Shown here: positions 14,201-28,020 of the stretch, piece after piece | Layout: each line of letters begins with the position of its first letter | How positions within the stretch are numbered: the stretch's first letter is position 1 | From: Lineus longissimus | Taxonomy: Eukaryota; Nemertea; Pilidiophora; Heteronemertea; Lineidae | Direction: 5' to 3' | Assembly: GCF_910592395.1 (NCBI RefSeq) | Contig: NC_088312.1 | Coordinates: 11,098,001-11,162,000, forward strand | Length of the DNA stretch: 64,000 bases | The notes under the pieces: model-generated | The model's database searches: none | Seen by the model: the letters and a program-made list of their open reading frames with translations, nothing else | Told to the model about the DNA's origin: nothing | Made by a program: the position numbers and the translations under genes

Positions 14201-17200
14201 AGCTGCAAAAAATTGTTTTGTGTTTTACGCATTTTGCCACCTGGGGGGCTGATTTTGAGTCAAATCGCACAATTTTTTTTTCATAAGCAAGATTTTATGC
14301 GATGTTTATATATTAGACCAGATTTGAAGCGCCTGGGTTGTACGGTTACAAAATGCCCAACATGGCTGGAAGGAAGGATGGCTAGATGGCATGATGGAAG
14401 GATGGACACCAATCGAATAGCTATTGGACTAGCTCCGCTGACTTAGTCAGCTGAGCTAAAAAGAAAATGAAACGGCCAGGGGCCATTGTGCTCACCGTAT
14501 AGATATTTGGTGCTTTGTAATTCATCCAAATTTAATCCCATCTCCAGTTACCATATCTACTGTAGAATATGCCTTCCGAAGGCACTTTACGGCAGTGAAC
14601 TATGGTCCAATATGTCTGAACGTGACTTAATGATCTTAGAGCGTGCTCACAGATTTTGTCTCAAACGAATGCAAGGATTTAGCAAAATCACTCGAACTGT
14701 AACAACACAAGCCATGATAGGAAGTATAAGCCTAAAAGCACTCATCGATAAACAATGTCTTCTATTCTTTGGACAGTTAGCAAGAATGCCTGAGCACCTA
14801 CTCCCCAGGCGTGTTTTCAATTTTCGGCTCCGCTCAATGTTGAACAGAACAAATAGTTCCGAAACTTGTCTCGGGTATGTGCCAAACTTAATGAGAGTAA
14901 TGGACAGGTTTAACCTTTCAAACTCCCTAAAAGAGTTCACTGAAAGTGGTCAACTAAGTGTGCCAACCGGTACCCCCTGGAAGTCTTTAGTTCAAAAATC
15001 TGTTCTCAATCAAGAAAACTTAAACTTCAGAGCAGAATGTACACGCAATAATCTTTTCAGAATAATGAACATTGAAAAGTCTCTGGACTATCCGTCCTTA
15101 ATATGGACAACCGCTCAAACTGATCGGAAGCACAAAAGCAACTATGCCTTCCTAGCTAAGCTAAACACGCTACCAGAAACTATCACAGAAACAAAGTGCA
15201 ATCGATGTACTCAATGTTATACCGATCCGCAACTTCATTTTTTCTGTGGATGTTCAGGTTTTTCCTCCCAACGTGAGAAATTTTGGGAACAAATTGAAAA
15301 TGAATGCCCAGTTGAACTCAGCACAGCACTGTGGAACATGTGCGACGATGAACTCACAGAAACATTGCTCGGGAAACAACTTTCCGCTTTTGATTATGAA
15401 GAAAATGTAGCACTTCTTCGGATCACAGCACAGTGCTGGAATGCTTAGGCTAATTATATCTAAAATGTTTTTCTTGCCTAAGACTACATATTTTTTGACA
15501 ACAGCTAGAAGTATGTAAATAGTGTACATTAGTTGTTATAATTTTATGTTGCTTTGAATTTTTTGTAATCTTCTATATAGGAGGAATAAACAGATATATA
15601 TATATATATAGGTCAAACCAAAGTCGGTATGACATGTGATGTATCGTTGCTTGGAGTAAGTACCATAAGAATATCATCAAAAACAAGTCAATAATAAACG
15701 AGATATTGCACTTTTTACCTATTTTAGTTTTGGCCTCCTGGTGGCCGAGTTGAGTACCAGATCAGATCGAAATTCGGTGTCCGAGGTTACATGACGTAGG
15801 GAGTCATGTGTATCAAATTTCAAGTTCAAAGCTTTAGTGGTTAAGAAACGTGCCATAGTTACAATCAACGTCAAATTTACGCCATTTGACCTCTGTGACC
15901 TTGAAAAGCAGGTCAGATCAAAAACTCATATGATATGTGATGTATCCTTGCTAGGCAAGGAGGATACCGCGGTGACGTCACATCACGTGATCCCGACCCA
16001 TATTACTGATCGCTATGGCCAATCAGATTCAGTCTACTGACAGCAGCAGCACTGAACACATCTCCACGTCTCACTGTCTGGTGCGCTCATGTACAGAAAA
16101 ACACCAATAGACATGAAATATTGCAATACCTAGTACGGATTCTTCCTGTGTAAAATAAAATTTACAGAGCAGATTAACTTCCACGAATAAAAAAGACGTT
16201 TGGCGTGGCCAAAGTGCGGAAATAATGTCTCCGCTAAAATACACTACGAAATACACTAGGCAATGCACTACGCAATATACAGTAGAGATGCAGTTGAGTT
16301 TGTTATTGTTTTGACTTAGAAGCCCGCCCATATCATAATATATTCATGTATTCATGAAGTATGAACTCATTTCTGTCCCATACAACTCTAAGAACAGTCA
16401 ATTTCTCCTTAAATCATCACCGAAACCGCGATATCCGCAGGAAGATTTCGTTCTAGTGTCCGAAAATGCATGATCTTACAGGGGCGCTAACTCGACAAAT
16501 AGAGGGGATCTATGGGGATCTATGGGAGTTTTAGGTCCTACAGGTCTCGAACTTGTAAAATCTGTAAACATGCCTCCAAATCCCATTATGATAATGAAGA
16601 GATTGCCCCATATCTGGGAGACTGTTTTAAACCATCGATAATTTTGGAAGATCGGTGCCCGACTATTTGGTTTAAAAAACCCTATTTTTCCCCATCAAAA
16701 CAGCACTTTTCATTATTCAAATGATAGCTTATTGTCTGAAGACTTATTTCATAGCAGAAAAGTACTAATAACTCTGATTTGATGCGAAAAATCTAACTTT
16801 TTTGATGACTTGATTTTCCCTTGGCCGTGGATCGAGTTTGTTTACAATATGCAGCGCCATCTTGGAAAAGCCGTGACGTCACCGCTGTATCCTTGGAGAA
16901 CCTACCATAAAAATGTTATTGAAAACGAATCACTAAAAATAAGCAAGATATTGCACTTCTTACTTTTTCCATTATGGCCCCCTGGTGGCCGAATAAAGAA
17001 TCAGATCGAGCCAAAATTTGGCATCAGAGGTTATCTGATGTAGGGGGTTATATGCACCAAGTTTCAAGTTCATAGCTTTACTGGTTAAGAAACGTGCCAT
17101 AGTTTACACTCTAACGGCAAATTAACGCCATATGACCTCTGTGACCTTGAAAAGTAGGTCAAATTGAAAACCCGTAAGATATGTGATGTATTCTTCCTAA

Positions 17201-18029
17201 GGGTACCTACCATAAAAATTTTATCGAAAACAAGTCACTTATAAGCGAGATATCACACTTTTTAGATTTCTACTTTTGGCCCCCTGGTGGCAAAGTTGAG
17301 AATCGGATCAAACTGAAATTCAGCACCAGAGGCTATGTGATATAGGGGGTTATATGTACCAAGTTTCAAGTTCATAGCTTTAGTGGTTAAGAAACGTGCC
17401 ATAGTTTACACTCTAACGGCCAATTTACGCCATATGACCTCTGTGACCTTGAAAAGTAGGTCAAATTGAAAACCCGTAAGATATGTGATGTATTCTTCCT
17501 AAGGGTACCTACCATAAAAATTTTATTGAAAACAAGTCACTTATAAGCGAGATATCACACTTTTTAGATTTCTACTTTTGGCCCCCTGGTGGCAAAGTTG
17601 AGAATCGGATCAAACTGAAATTCAGCACCAGAGGCTATGTGATATAGGGGGTTATATGTACCAAGTTTCAAGTTCATAGCTTTAGTGGTTAAGAAACGTG
17701 CCATAGTTTACACTCTAACGGCCAATTTACGCCATATGACCTCTGTGACCTTGAAAAGTAGGTCAAATTGAAAACCCGTAAGATATGTGATGTATTCTTC
17801 CTAAGGGTACCTACCATAAAAATTTTATCGAAAACAAGTCACTTATAAGCGAGATATCACGCTTTTTAGATTTCCACATTTGGCCCCCTGGTGGCCAAGT
17901 AGAGAATCAGATCGGACAGAAATTTAGTGTCACGGGTCATCTGACCTAGGGGGTCATGTGTACAAAGTTTTAAGTTCATAGGCCTAGCGGTTAAGAAACG
18001 TGCCACTGTTTTTGAACTAGGATACGACG

Positions 18030-18061
<32 letters not shown>

Positions 18062-21000
18062 ACGACGACGACGGACGACGGACACTGCGGTATTGTATAG
18101 ACTCCCCTACGGTGAGCCAAAAAGAAAAATATTTTTGGCAGTCCCTGACTAGGATTTGAACTCACGACCTTTGGATTGCCACAATACGAAAATGAAACGG
18201 CCAATTTACGCTATTTGACCTCTGTGACCTTGAAAAGTAGGTCAAATTAAAAACCCGTACGATATATGATGTATCCTTGCTATGAGTACCTACCACGAAA
18301 GTTTTATCAAAAACAAGTCATTAATAAGTGAGATATCACACTTTTTAGATTTCCACATTTGGCCCCCTGGTGGCCAATCTGAGAATCAGATCGGACTGTA
18401 ATTCAGTTTCAGGGGTCACGTAACCTGGGGGGTCACGTGTACAAAGTTTCAAGATCATAGCCCCAGCGGTTAAGAAACATGCCACAGGATACGACGACGA
18501 CGGACAACGACGACGACGACGGACGACGGACACTGCGGTATTGTATAGACTCCCCTACGGTGAGCCAAAAACACACATTCCGATGACCCACTCATTGCAA
18601 GATCTGTCAGGTGTCATGAGGGTTGCTCTGCAAAATCCATCAAGGATGAACTAAAACAACGCATCAAAGGCAGCTGGAAAACATAACTCTTCAGGAGATT
18701 CAGGACTCAATCAGTTCATGGAAGAAACATTAGCTTGTGAGAAGATGGATGGATCAACTGATCACCTTTTCAAGCGAAAAATGCAAGGACATCATTTTGA
18801 AGTGTCTGGAATATGCATGTATTTGTGAACACTGATCACCAAACTGAAATGCACGCAAACATTTCCCAGCTTACACTTACAGTACTGAGGTCAAAAGTTT
18901 TATTGGCTAATCTATCTTTGTCTTGTGTCTGTGACTGTAGCCACAGTCACACTGCAAGCACCTCCAATGCGATTTCCCAAATACGGATTCCATTGAACTC
19001 AAAAGACACCTTAATTCACGTCACTAGAGTGTTCAGATTATCAGAACTCAAGCACCCCCTGTCATTAGTAGTACAAAAAGTGCGTCCAAAATCGATGAAA
19101 ATGCGAGCCGTGTGAGTATGACAGTGTTGTTACCCATGTGATAAAACGGAAACATGTCATTCTTCTCTGACTGCACATGCCCAACTAGGATTTCTAAATT
19201 TGACGATTCAGATTTGTGAAGTCGGTTTTACAATGACTTGCGTGAAGCTGTTTGGAAGCGTCTTGAAATGCTTGTAGTGTGAACAGGTAATTCGCTTTGG
19301 AGGTTTCAAAACAAATTAAGCGCCTTTCAATTTGTATTGAGTTGCCAGTGTGAATGTGCCTTGTGTTCCATGGCCTGACGGAAACAAACAAATTTATAGG
19401 TATGTACTTGTAGTTTAGCTGGTGTAGTTCAATGTTCATGAGTAAGGGTGGATCCCAATGAGAACAGAATCCTCTTTAGGAGGGCATGGGTCAAATGAAA
19501 TAGAAGTTACATGACTGTACCATTGTGGCTTGAACGACAAATCCGAACACACGGTCCAGGTGCCCAAACTCGCGCAAGGCCGTAAAGGGTAGCTCAAGCA
19601 ATAGCTCAGCACCATGCTGTCCTTGAAGCTTGCTTCCATAGCCTTTGATAGATTCTTCTCCTTCATCATTTACTTTGGATTTTTTTGATCTCTCCTCCAC
19701 TTCATCTTGTTCCTCATCAGTGACCTTACGCTTCCGTGTTCGAAGCGGTGGTTTGCATCCCTCAGACTCAGAGTCTTCAAATTCATCCTTCTGCCCTGGT
19801 TTAAACTGAAAGGAAAAGTGGGTGCTTTTCGTTTATTTAAATCGCCAAAAGTAAAATGTCTTTGTAAAATGACATGGTCCAGGGACCATACGCTCACATG
19901 TGGACCCTGTAATATGTGTGAATGTAATGCTGATTAGTGTGCTCACCTGTGGACTCTGTATAATGCTGATTAGTATTACTATAGTGTGCTCACCCGTGAA
20001 CCCTGTAAATGTAATGCTGATTCGTACGACTACATGTACTACTAGAGTGTGCTCACCTGTGGACCCTGTAAGTGTAATGCTGATTAGTAATAGTATAGTG
20101 TGCTCACCCGTGAACCCTGTAAATGTAATGCTGATTAGAATAGAACAGCATTAGGCCAAGTACATATGCAAATTTGGCTAGAATGATTTATGTCCTGAAA
20201 TGGAGAAATAAAGGGTGCATTTTCCCCTGTGTGTTAGGTGCCATTTCTAATTTCTCCTCCCGATACACATCACAAAAGTGTCACTTCACCCATAATTGCA
20301 TACCTAACTTCCAAGAAGTGGTCACCAGAACAGTATATATAACTGTTGGTTTTTACATATCGGTGGTGACCTTGAATAAATTTGGAGTAGACTGGTTCCT
20401 GGCTTCGATGTTCAGGGCAAAATGGCTTGCACCGGACTTTGATAGCGAGCACTCCAGCGCCGGCCACGAGCATCAAAGACGGGAACTAAAACCTAATTTG
20501 AAATAAGATAATGCTAAATCTGAGTGTCAAAACTAACACCAGAACTGATTTCATTTCTGGTGTTGAGGAGAGTTTTAGTTTTAGCCCCGGTGTTAGCTTT
20601 TGACACTAAAACCGTCCCTTAGTTTCAAGCTAAAACCGGACATAATGCGAAAACCAACAAACACCGACTTTGAAATAGGATGAAACTAAAACCCACTTCA
20701 TTTCAATGCTGCTTTAATCAAGGGTTTTAGTGTTCCATTTAGTTTTAAAACTAAATCTAAAAACTGACTTTGAAATCACCCATTGTATCTAGAAAAGTAA
20801 TGTCTTAAAGTAAAATTGCACTCGTGCGGAAGTTGGCTGTTATAACATTGGCATTTTGAAACATACTTTACTCTGCCGTATTCAAAAACTCAATACGGCA
20901 CTATGAGGTGAAACAAATTATCATTAGACCTTATAGCACCCGATATTTTTTCGCCAAGGTTTTTTTAAGACCTTGGCAAAGCACGGGCCCTATACGTACC

Positions 21001-24000
21001 CTACCGAATGGAGCCCACAGTACTTTCGTTAGGGGTGAACGATTTTATCTGCAACGGTTTGGGTCCTTAATCATCTACCTACTTAAATGAAGTTGAACGA
21101 CTGACCTCGATGAGTCCACTGTCAAATATCGGGTACGCTGGACCCAAAGCCCTTTCGTGAGGGGGGAAGGATACCATCTGTCATTACTGGAGTTTTTCAT
21201 CTACCTACCTGTATTCAAACTAGTTGGCGCCTGACCTCAACGAATCCACTGTCAAATGTTAGGTAAGTCTTCGCGTATAAGTTGGGCCCAAAGCTCTTTC
21301 GTTAGGGGTGAAGGATGTTACTGAAGTACATGTATATATGAACATGTACAAATACCATGGTGTGGGTCCTTCATCATCTATCTACCTATTCAGACGAATT
21401 GGACTGTCCACTGTCGAATATCGGGTAAACCATCATGTGTAGAAATAATGACTTCTTCGATTTTGGAGAAAGGTAACTNNNNNNNNNNNNNNNNNNNNNN
21501 NNNNNNNNNNNNNNNNNNNNNNNNNNNNNNNNNNNNNNNNNNNNNNNNNNNNNNNNNNNNNNNNNNNNNNNNNNNNNNTCAGTGTGAAACTAGTTTTAGT
21601 TGGGACTTGCAATTTTCCCAGAAACAACAACTACAGTAGAACCTCTCTATTTTGAAGGGACACCCTCGGGACTGACAAGAGCTGTCCTTTTTAGAGAGGT
21701 GTCCTGATTAGAGAGGTCAAATTGAATGCAAACAACCAATTTGGGACCAAAGCTACATGTAGGGTCCTTACTCGAGAGATTGTCCTTAATAGAGAATTAT
21801 GATATTAATGAAAATCTACATACATGTATGTATTTTGCAACAAGAACATAAAATCGACCCTGCTATTGGACAACTGGGAAAACAGCGGAATAAGTAAAAT
21901 GCTACATATTTGGGACACAAAAAACAATATTTGGGTGGAGGAGAATACTATCATAGATGAAATGGTCGTGGACCATGTGCTCACGTGTGTGTTCGAATAG
22001 GTTTTGCTTACCGCGCTGTTAAGGACATTGTTATATGTTAAAGCAATGTGTATTATTTTTTGGTTGGAGGGACAGTTGTCGACACCAGTTAAGTCCACAA
22101 GATCCAATTAAAAGTGTGATTGGTAGGACTGGAGATCAGGCAGAGGGGGTCAGGGGAGATGAAGGCAGACTTCCAAAGGTCATGTAGGCCTTGGAATAGA
22201 CTTGAATTTTCTCATGCCACTTGGCAACATTTCAAGGCACCCTTTAATACAAAATGTACCCTTGCTGAAGAACCTGCCATTAAAAGTTTATAATGAAATG
22301 GCCAGGGGCCATTGTGCTCACTGTAGACACACAAAATGGCCGCCTAATTAAACGACACCAAATAAATAAAGACAAAGTAAGATACAAGTCAGGAGATAAA
22401 AAAGAAAAAGATAAAAAAAGAAAAATATTTTTGGCAGTCCCTGACCGGGATTTGAACTCACGACCTTTGGATTGCCACAATACGAAAAAAACACATAACG
22501 TGCAATTCTGGCCATATTTGAATTACGATCTGACCAAAACTTAGCGTACAAATAGTGGCTTTTTAAATGCATCATTACAGAAAATAAGAACGTTTTACAA
22601 TGAACAACGACAAAACGTACCAAGAAACGGTAAAAAAATTTTTAACTTTGACCTCTGTGAACTTGAAAAGTAGGTCAAATCGAAAACCCGTATGATATGT
22701 GATGTATCCTTGCCAAGAGTACCTGCGATAAAATTTTCATCAAAAACAAATCAGTAATGAGTGAGATATCACACGAGTTTAGGCCCCTAGTGGCCAAGTC
22801 AGTTACCAGACCGGACCGAAATTCAGTAACAAAGGTCATCTGACCTAGGGGGTCATTTGCTCGAAGTTTGAAGTTAGACCAAAATGGAATGGCGCTGCGC
22901 CATGCCCCGTTTTCCTGCCGCCATATGCCTTTTTAGAAGCTAAATTTTGCGCCCAGCCCCTTCCAAATCAACGCCCTGCCCTGTTAAGACCAATGAAATT
23001 TGCGCCCTGCCCCCTCAACAGACACCACCTTGCCGCAAATTCCCACGTGCCAAGCCCCGCTGAAATACCGGCATTTTCGCGCCAATCTCTAGTAGCCAGC
23101 CACATCGTCAATCATACATTAATTCATCCTCGTTGCTGCAGCAAACATCGTAACACAACAACCCATACAAAGGCAAGGGACGATCATTCCTCCGCACGAG
23201 GTTGATTTAGTTTCTTGATTCGCCGCAGTTTCATTTTATTGCATTAATCTATAGATCTGAGTGGCGCTGCAATCGATCATATCTGTCACCGGAAAAGACT
23301 GCGGGCGGAACGGGAGAAATTAACCGCCCTGCACCATCATAGCCTGGAAACGATGTTTCAAAGGTAATTTACATCAATTTTAGAATGCCCTCTTGCAAAC
23401 ACGCCTAGTTTAAACAACCAATATCGTAGTTGAGTTGTGTATTTCGATCTGACAGCGCGATGCCAGTGCACATGTTTGGAGTTTGATTGTTGACAGTCAC
23501 GGTGGCGAGGCATTAAAAAGAGCGGGAATAACAGAGACGCACGTGGTCGGGAGATTGTCCCGTCTTTTCGCGGGATTCTGTCGATGTCGGAGAGATGGTT
23601 TCATGGGAAACTTCTGGAGTTTACTAGTTGCATAGAATGTTCTTACTTGATTATTATTTGATTATTCAGTTGGAAAGTTGATTTTTTTCATCAAAGAGTA
23701 ATACAGTACACTAACATGACTTTGGTTACAATATATAAATTCTGGTCACTTCACATTACTACCACGTGTCTAAAGCTATTAACAGTTATAGTGCGTGATT
23801 AAAGCTGGGACTTACAGTTTACATGCAACATTACAACTTATTAATTGGACTCCCTTAGAAGGTTCAAGACCCCCGACTGCCACTGCCCTCACAGCATGCC
23901 CATTTTCAGAGTTGGTCCTTAAACATGCCCTTTTTGTAATCTTGAACTGCCACTGCTCTCAACAGCATGCACCATGCCCCTTTTCAGAGTTGGTCCTAAA

Positions 24001-27000
24001 AACCATGCCCTTTTGAAATCCTGGCAGAAGCACTATGCTAGGGGTCCCTGCCATGAAGATTTGATGGAACAAGAGGCCCAAGGGCCTGGCGCTCAGCTGA
24101 GTTAATATCATTAATATCTTCCCGGTGTTTAGTTCATTATGCATGAAAATGGCATGCTCCATGGTATTTGATATCCTTTTGCGTTCACTACGGTACCAAT
24201 GTTTTTGGTTGACATAATTATGCCACTGTTCATTCCTCAATCCTGACCATAATTCGGGTGAAATCATTGTATGAAAATATTTACCGAAACATGAAGTTTA
24301 TGCCATGAATGAGGATACTCATTGTCATAGCCTCGTTTACAAGTACGAAGTATTTTCCCGCGAATATTCAAAACTGCTTGGCTCCTTGCCAGTTAAATAA
24401 CATGTGACTATACACAAAATAGAAAACTTTGATGGATATTGTAAATCATTTTTTGATCTATCAGGGGAAACAAGCTGATGATGATCAAATAAATCATTCA
24501 TGAGAAATCGTTTTGTTGCTGAAGCTTGCATGACGAAGTTAATGCTAAACCTTTTCTTGTGCTCTACTGCGCCACCGTAGTTTTCTATTTAGACCAGCGA
24601 TGACGTTATTTCTGGTGATTCCCTACGTTGTCCAATGAGCGCTTTTTAAAATGTGCCATTTGGTATTGTACAGTATGCAATGTCTTTTTTCAGCGCTGCC
24701 AGCGCCAGTTGCCGAAGAGAATGCCGTAGCTCCCTCAATTTCCAATCAATTTTTATGGGAGTGACATTATTGTATTGCTTAGAATGTCTACTTTTTACTC
24801 ATGAAAGAATCGTAGAACTAAAACATAATAGGTTAACAGAATCATGCCGATTCACTGCACATACTGTGGGAATTCTCCACTTCAAAATACATCAGCGATG
24901 CACTTCCGATATCGTTTTCACAGAAATGTCGGCAAATATTCAAGAACTAATTTCTGAATTTAGTCCCTAAAGACCTTATGACTACCACTGAAACGAACTA
25001 GTGATAATATCGCCTACCAGACTACTTTTTAAGCAGAAAATTGGGTACTTGAGTGTCATTGACATTGAGCTCCAAGATAATTGCACATAGCGTAAACAAC
25101 ATGCCGCCATTTTGTCTCCGCTTCGGTATTTCGTACGCCGCTTATAATGCACCTTCTCAATTAAAACCAACATAATAAGGCCTTACATCGTTGATTGAAT
25201 AGGAACACCACACAAAACACAATAAAGTGGGGGTACAATCGATTACGAAGCTGAAGTGAACAGTGATTTATTCCTGGAGCTACTGCGTTTGTTGTGTAGC
25301 TGCCATGTTTTGAGAACTGGCAAATAGGAGACTTCATTGATGGCTGACGTCATCGGGCGGGAATTTGAATCGGCAGAAATAATTAAAAGGCAGGTAGCGC
25401 CCTCTCCTGTTAAAACTTTGAACTTTTTCTCAATAAAATAGATTTTCAAGAATTTTATCTTAATATTAGAGCATATTTCGACTAATTCTACTGCTCCTAG
25501 GCCGATATAGGCCAGTTTCCTTCATGCACTCTCGCTCGCAGGAAGTAGGTCGAATGGCGACAAATTTTGTTTTGAAAGTAGAGTTTGACCTGAAGTATCC
25601 AGAAATGCAAAATTGAAGTCTCTAGGTCTTACGGTTACAAAATGTGCACCATGGGTTTAACGGACGGATGGATGGATGGATGGATGGATGGATGGATGGA
25701 TGGATGGATGGATGGATGGATGGATGGATGGACAGACGGACGCCACTGAACAACTTATTTGACAAGCTCGGCTGACTTAGTCAGCTGAGCTAAAAATGTC
25801 CCTAGTAAGAGAGAGAGAAATTGCACTTCCTCCTTTTTCAGTTTTGGTCCCCTGGTGGCCAACTCAATACTTAGATCGAGCTAAAATTCGGCGTCAAAGG
25901 TTATCTGATGTAGGGGGTAATATGTACAAAGTTTCAAGTTCATAGTTCTGGCGGTTGAGAAACGTGCGATAGTTACACTCAAAACGGCCAATTTACGTCA
26001 TTTGACCTCTGCGACCTCGAAAAGTAGGTCAAATTAAAAACCTGTATGATATGTGATGTATCCTTGCTAAGAGTACCTACATGTACTACCACAAAAGTTT
26101 TTTCACTAATAAGCGAGATACATGTATCAATCTTTTTAGATATCCACATTTGGCCCCCAAGTTGAGAATCAGATCGGATTGAAATTCAGTGTCACAGGAA
26201 ATACATGTAATATGACCTAGGGGGTCATGTGTACAAAGTTTAAAGTTCATAGCTTTAGCGGTTAAGAAACATGCCACTGTTAGGATACGACAACGACTAC
26301 AGATGACGGACGACGGACACTGCAGTATCGTACACACTCCCCAACGGTGAGCCAAAAACATGTGCAAGTTATTAAATACTGTGTTAATACTGTTGGTTTA
26401 CTGGTCCCCTGTTCATCAGAGTCAGACTGGTGGCAATCGGGCAGGTAAAGCAATAATAATTACAATTCTTGAGCTTTCAGATTTGGCCCCCAGGTGGCCA
26501 AGTTGAGAATCAGATTGGACTGAAATGTGTTGTCTGAGGTTATCTGACATATACTAGTATGGCAATCTATACCCAGATTCCAGAACTTAGGTTCATAGCC
26601 TCAGTCACTATAAAATGAAACGGCCAGGGGCCATTGTGCTCACCGTATACATCATTTAGTAGGCAGGATCATGCTTAGTTTAGAGGTGAATATGGTGAAC
26701 ACAATCAGGCATGAAGACTTTTTTAGATGTGTATTGATGTCAAGTAATAAGACAGGGCAGTATATATAAGTTTATGATCCAACCAATAATTGTCTATGAC
26801 ATCAATAAGATCAATATCGTGTGATTGCTAAGAGTCCCTGCAATCAAAAATTCATCGAAAAAAGTCATTAATAAGCGAGATATTGCACGTCCTACTTTTT
26901 CAGTTTTGACCCCCTAGTGGCCAAATCAAGAATCATATCAGGCCAAAATTCGGTGTCAGAGATTATCTGTGGTAGGGGGTTACATGTACCAACTTTCAAG

Positions 27001-27947
27001 TTCATAGCTTTAGCAGTTAAGAAACGTGCCATAGTTACACTCGAACGGTCAATTTACGCCATTTGACCTCTGTGACCTAGAAAAGGAGGTCAAATCCAAA
27101 AATCATAGGAAATGTGATGTATCCTTGCTAGGAGTCCCTGCCATAAAATTTTATCGAAAAGAATTCACTCAAATAAGCAAGATATTGCACTTCTTCCTTT
27201 TCCCGTTATGGCCCCCTGGTGGCCGAATAAAGAATCAGATCAGACCAAAATTCGACATCAGACGTTATCTGATGTAGGGGGTTATATGCATCAACTTTCA
27301 AGTTCATAGCTTTACTGGTTAAGAAACGTGCCATAGTTTACACTCTTACAGCCAATTTACGCCATATGACCTCTGTGACCTTGAAAAGTAGGTCAAATTG
27401 AAAACCCGTATAACATGCGATGTATTCTTCCTAACAGTACCTACCATAAGAATTTTATTGAAAACAAGTCACTTATAAGCGAGATATCACACTTTTTAGA
27501 TTTCCACTTTTGGCCCCCTGGTGGCAAAGTTAGGAATCAGATCGAACCAAAATTCAGCACCAGAGGCAATGTGATATAGGGGGTTATATGTACCAAGTTT
27601 CAAGTTCAGAGCTTTAGTTTTTAAGAAACGTGCCATAGTTTACACTCTAATGGCCAATTTACGCCATATGACCTCTGCGACCTTGAAAACAAGGTCAAAT
27701 TAAAAACCCGTATAATATAAAATGTATATTTGCTATGAGTACCTACAACAAAAGTTTTATCGAAAACAAGTCACTAATAAGCGAGATATCACACTTTTTA
27801 GATATCGACATTTGGCCCCCTGGTGGCCAAACAGAGAATCAGATCGGACCGAAAATCAGTGTCAAGGGTCAGCTGACCTAGGGCATTCTGTGTACAAAGT
27901 TTCAAGTTCATAGCCCTAGCAGTTAAGAAACGTGCCACTGTTAGGAT

Positions 27948-28020
<73 letters not shown>

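Larger units (their letters stand above)
14467..18118 (+). mobile_element. HINE family A, interrupted by a LINE and by the TIR element
   Basis: The 5' end is ATGAAACGGCCAGGGGCCAT then GCTCACCGTA at 14467-14497. Core units follow from 15611, 15888 and 17133 onward. The 3' end has (GAC)n at about 18025-18083 and then CGGTATTGTATAGACTCCCC with TACGGTGAGCC. Two insertions split it: a truncated LINE (about 14498-15610) and TIR element copy 2 (15956-16895). Confidence 0.62.
2364..19520 (-). other. Intron 4 of the PD-(D/E)XK-like gene (17 kb, repeat-filled)
   Basis: Inferred from the exon model. It holds HINEs of families A, B and C, two LINE fragments, both copies of a 0.93 kb terminal-inverted-repeat element and tRNA-like SINE pieces. 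Stretches with nothing recognisable are about 5640-8080, 8140-8740, 9690-10170, 11300-11940 and 12070-12730. Confidence 0.5.

Noticed and set aside
14647..14940. 97-codon minus-strand frame
   Set aside because: Antisense shadow of the LINE coding frame.
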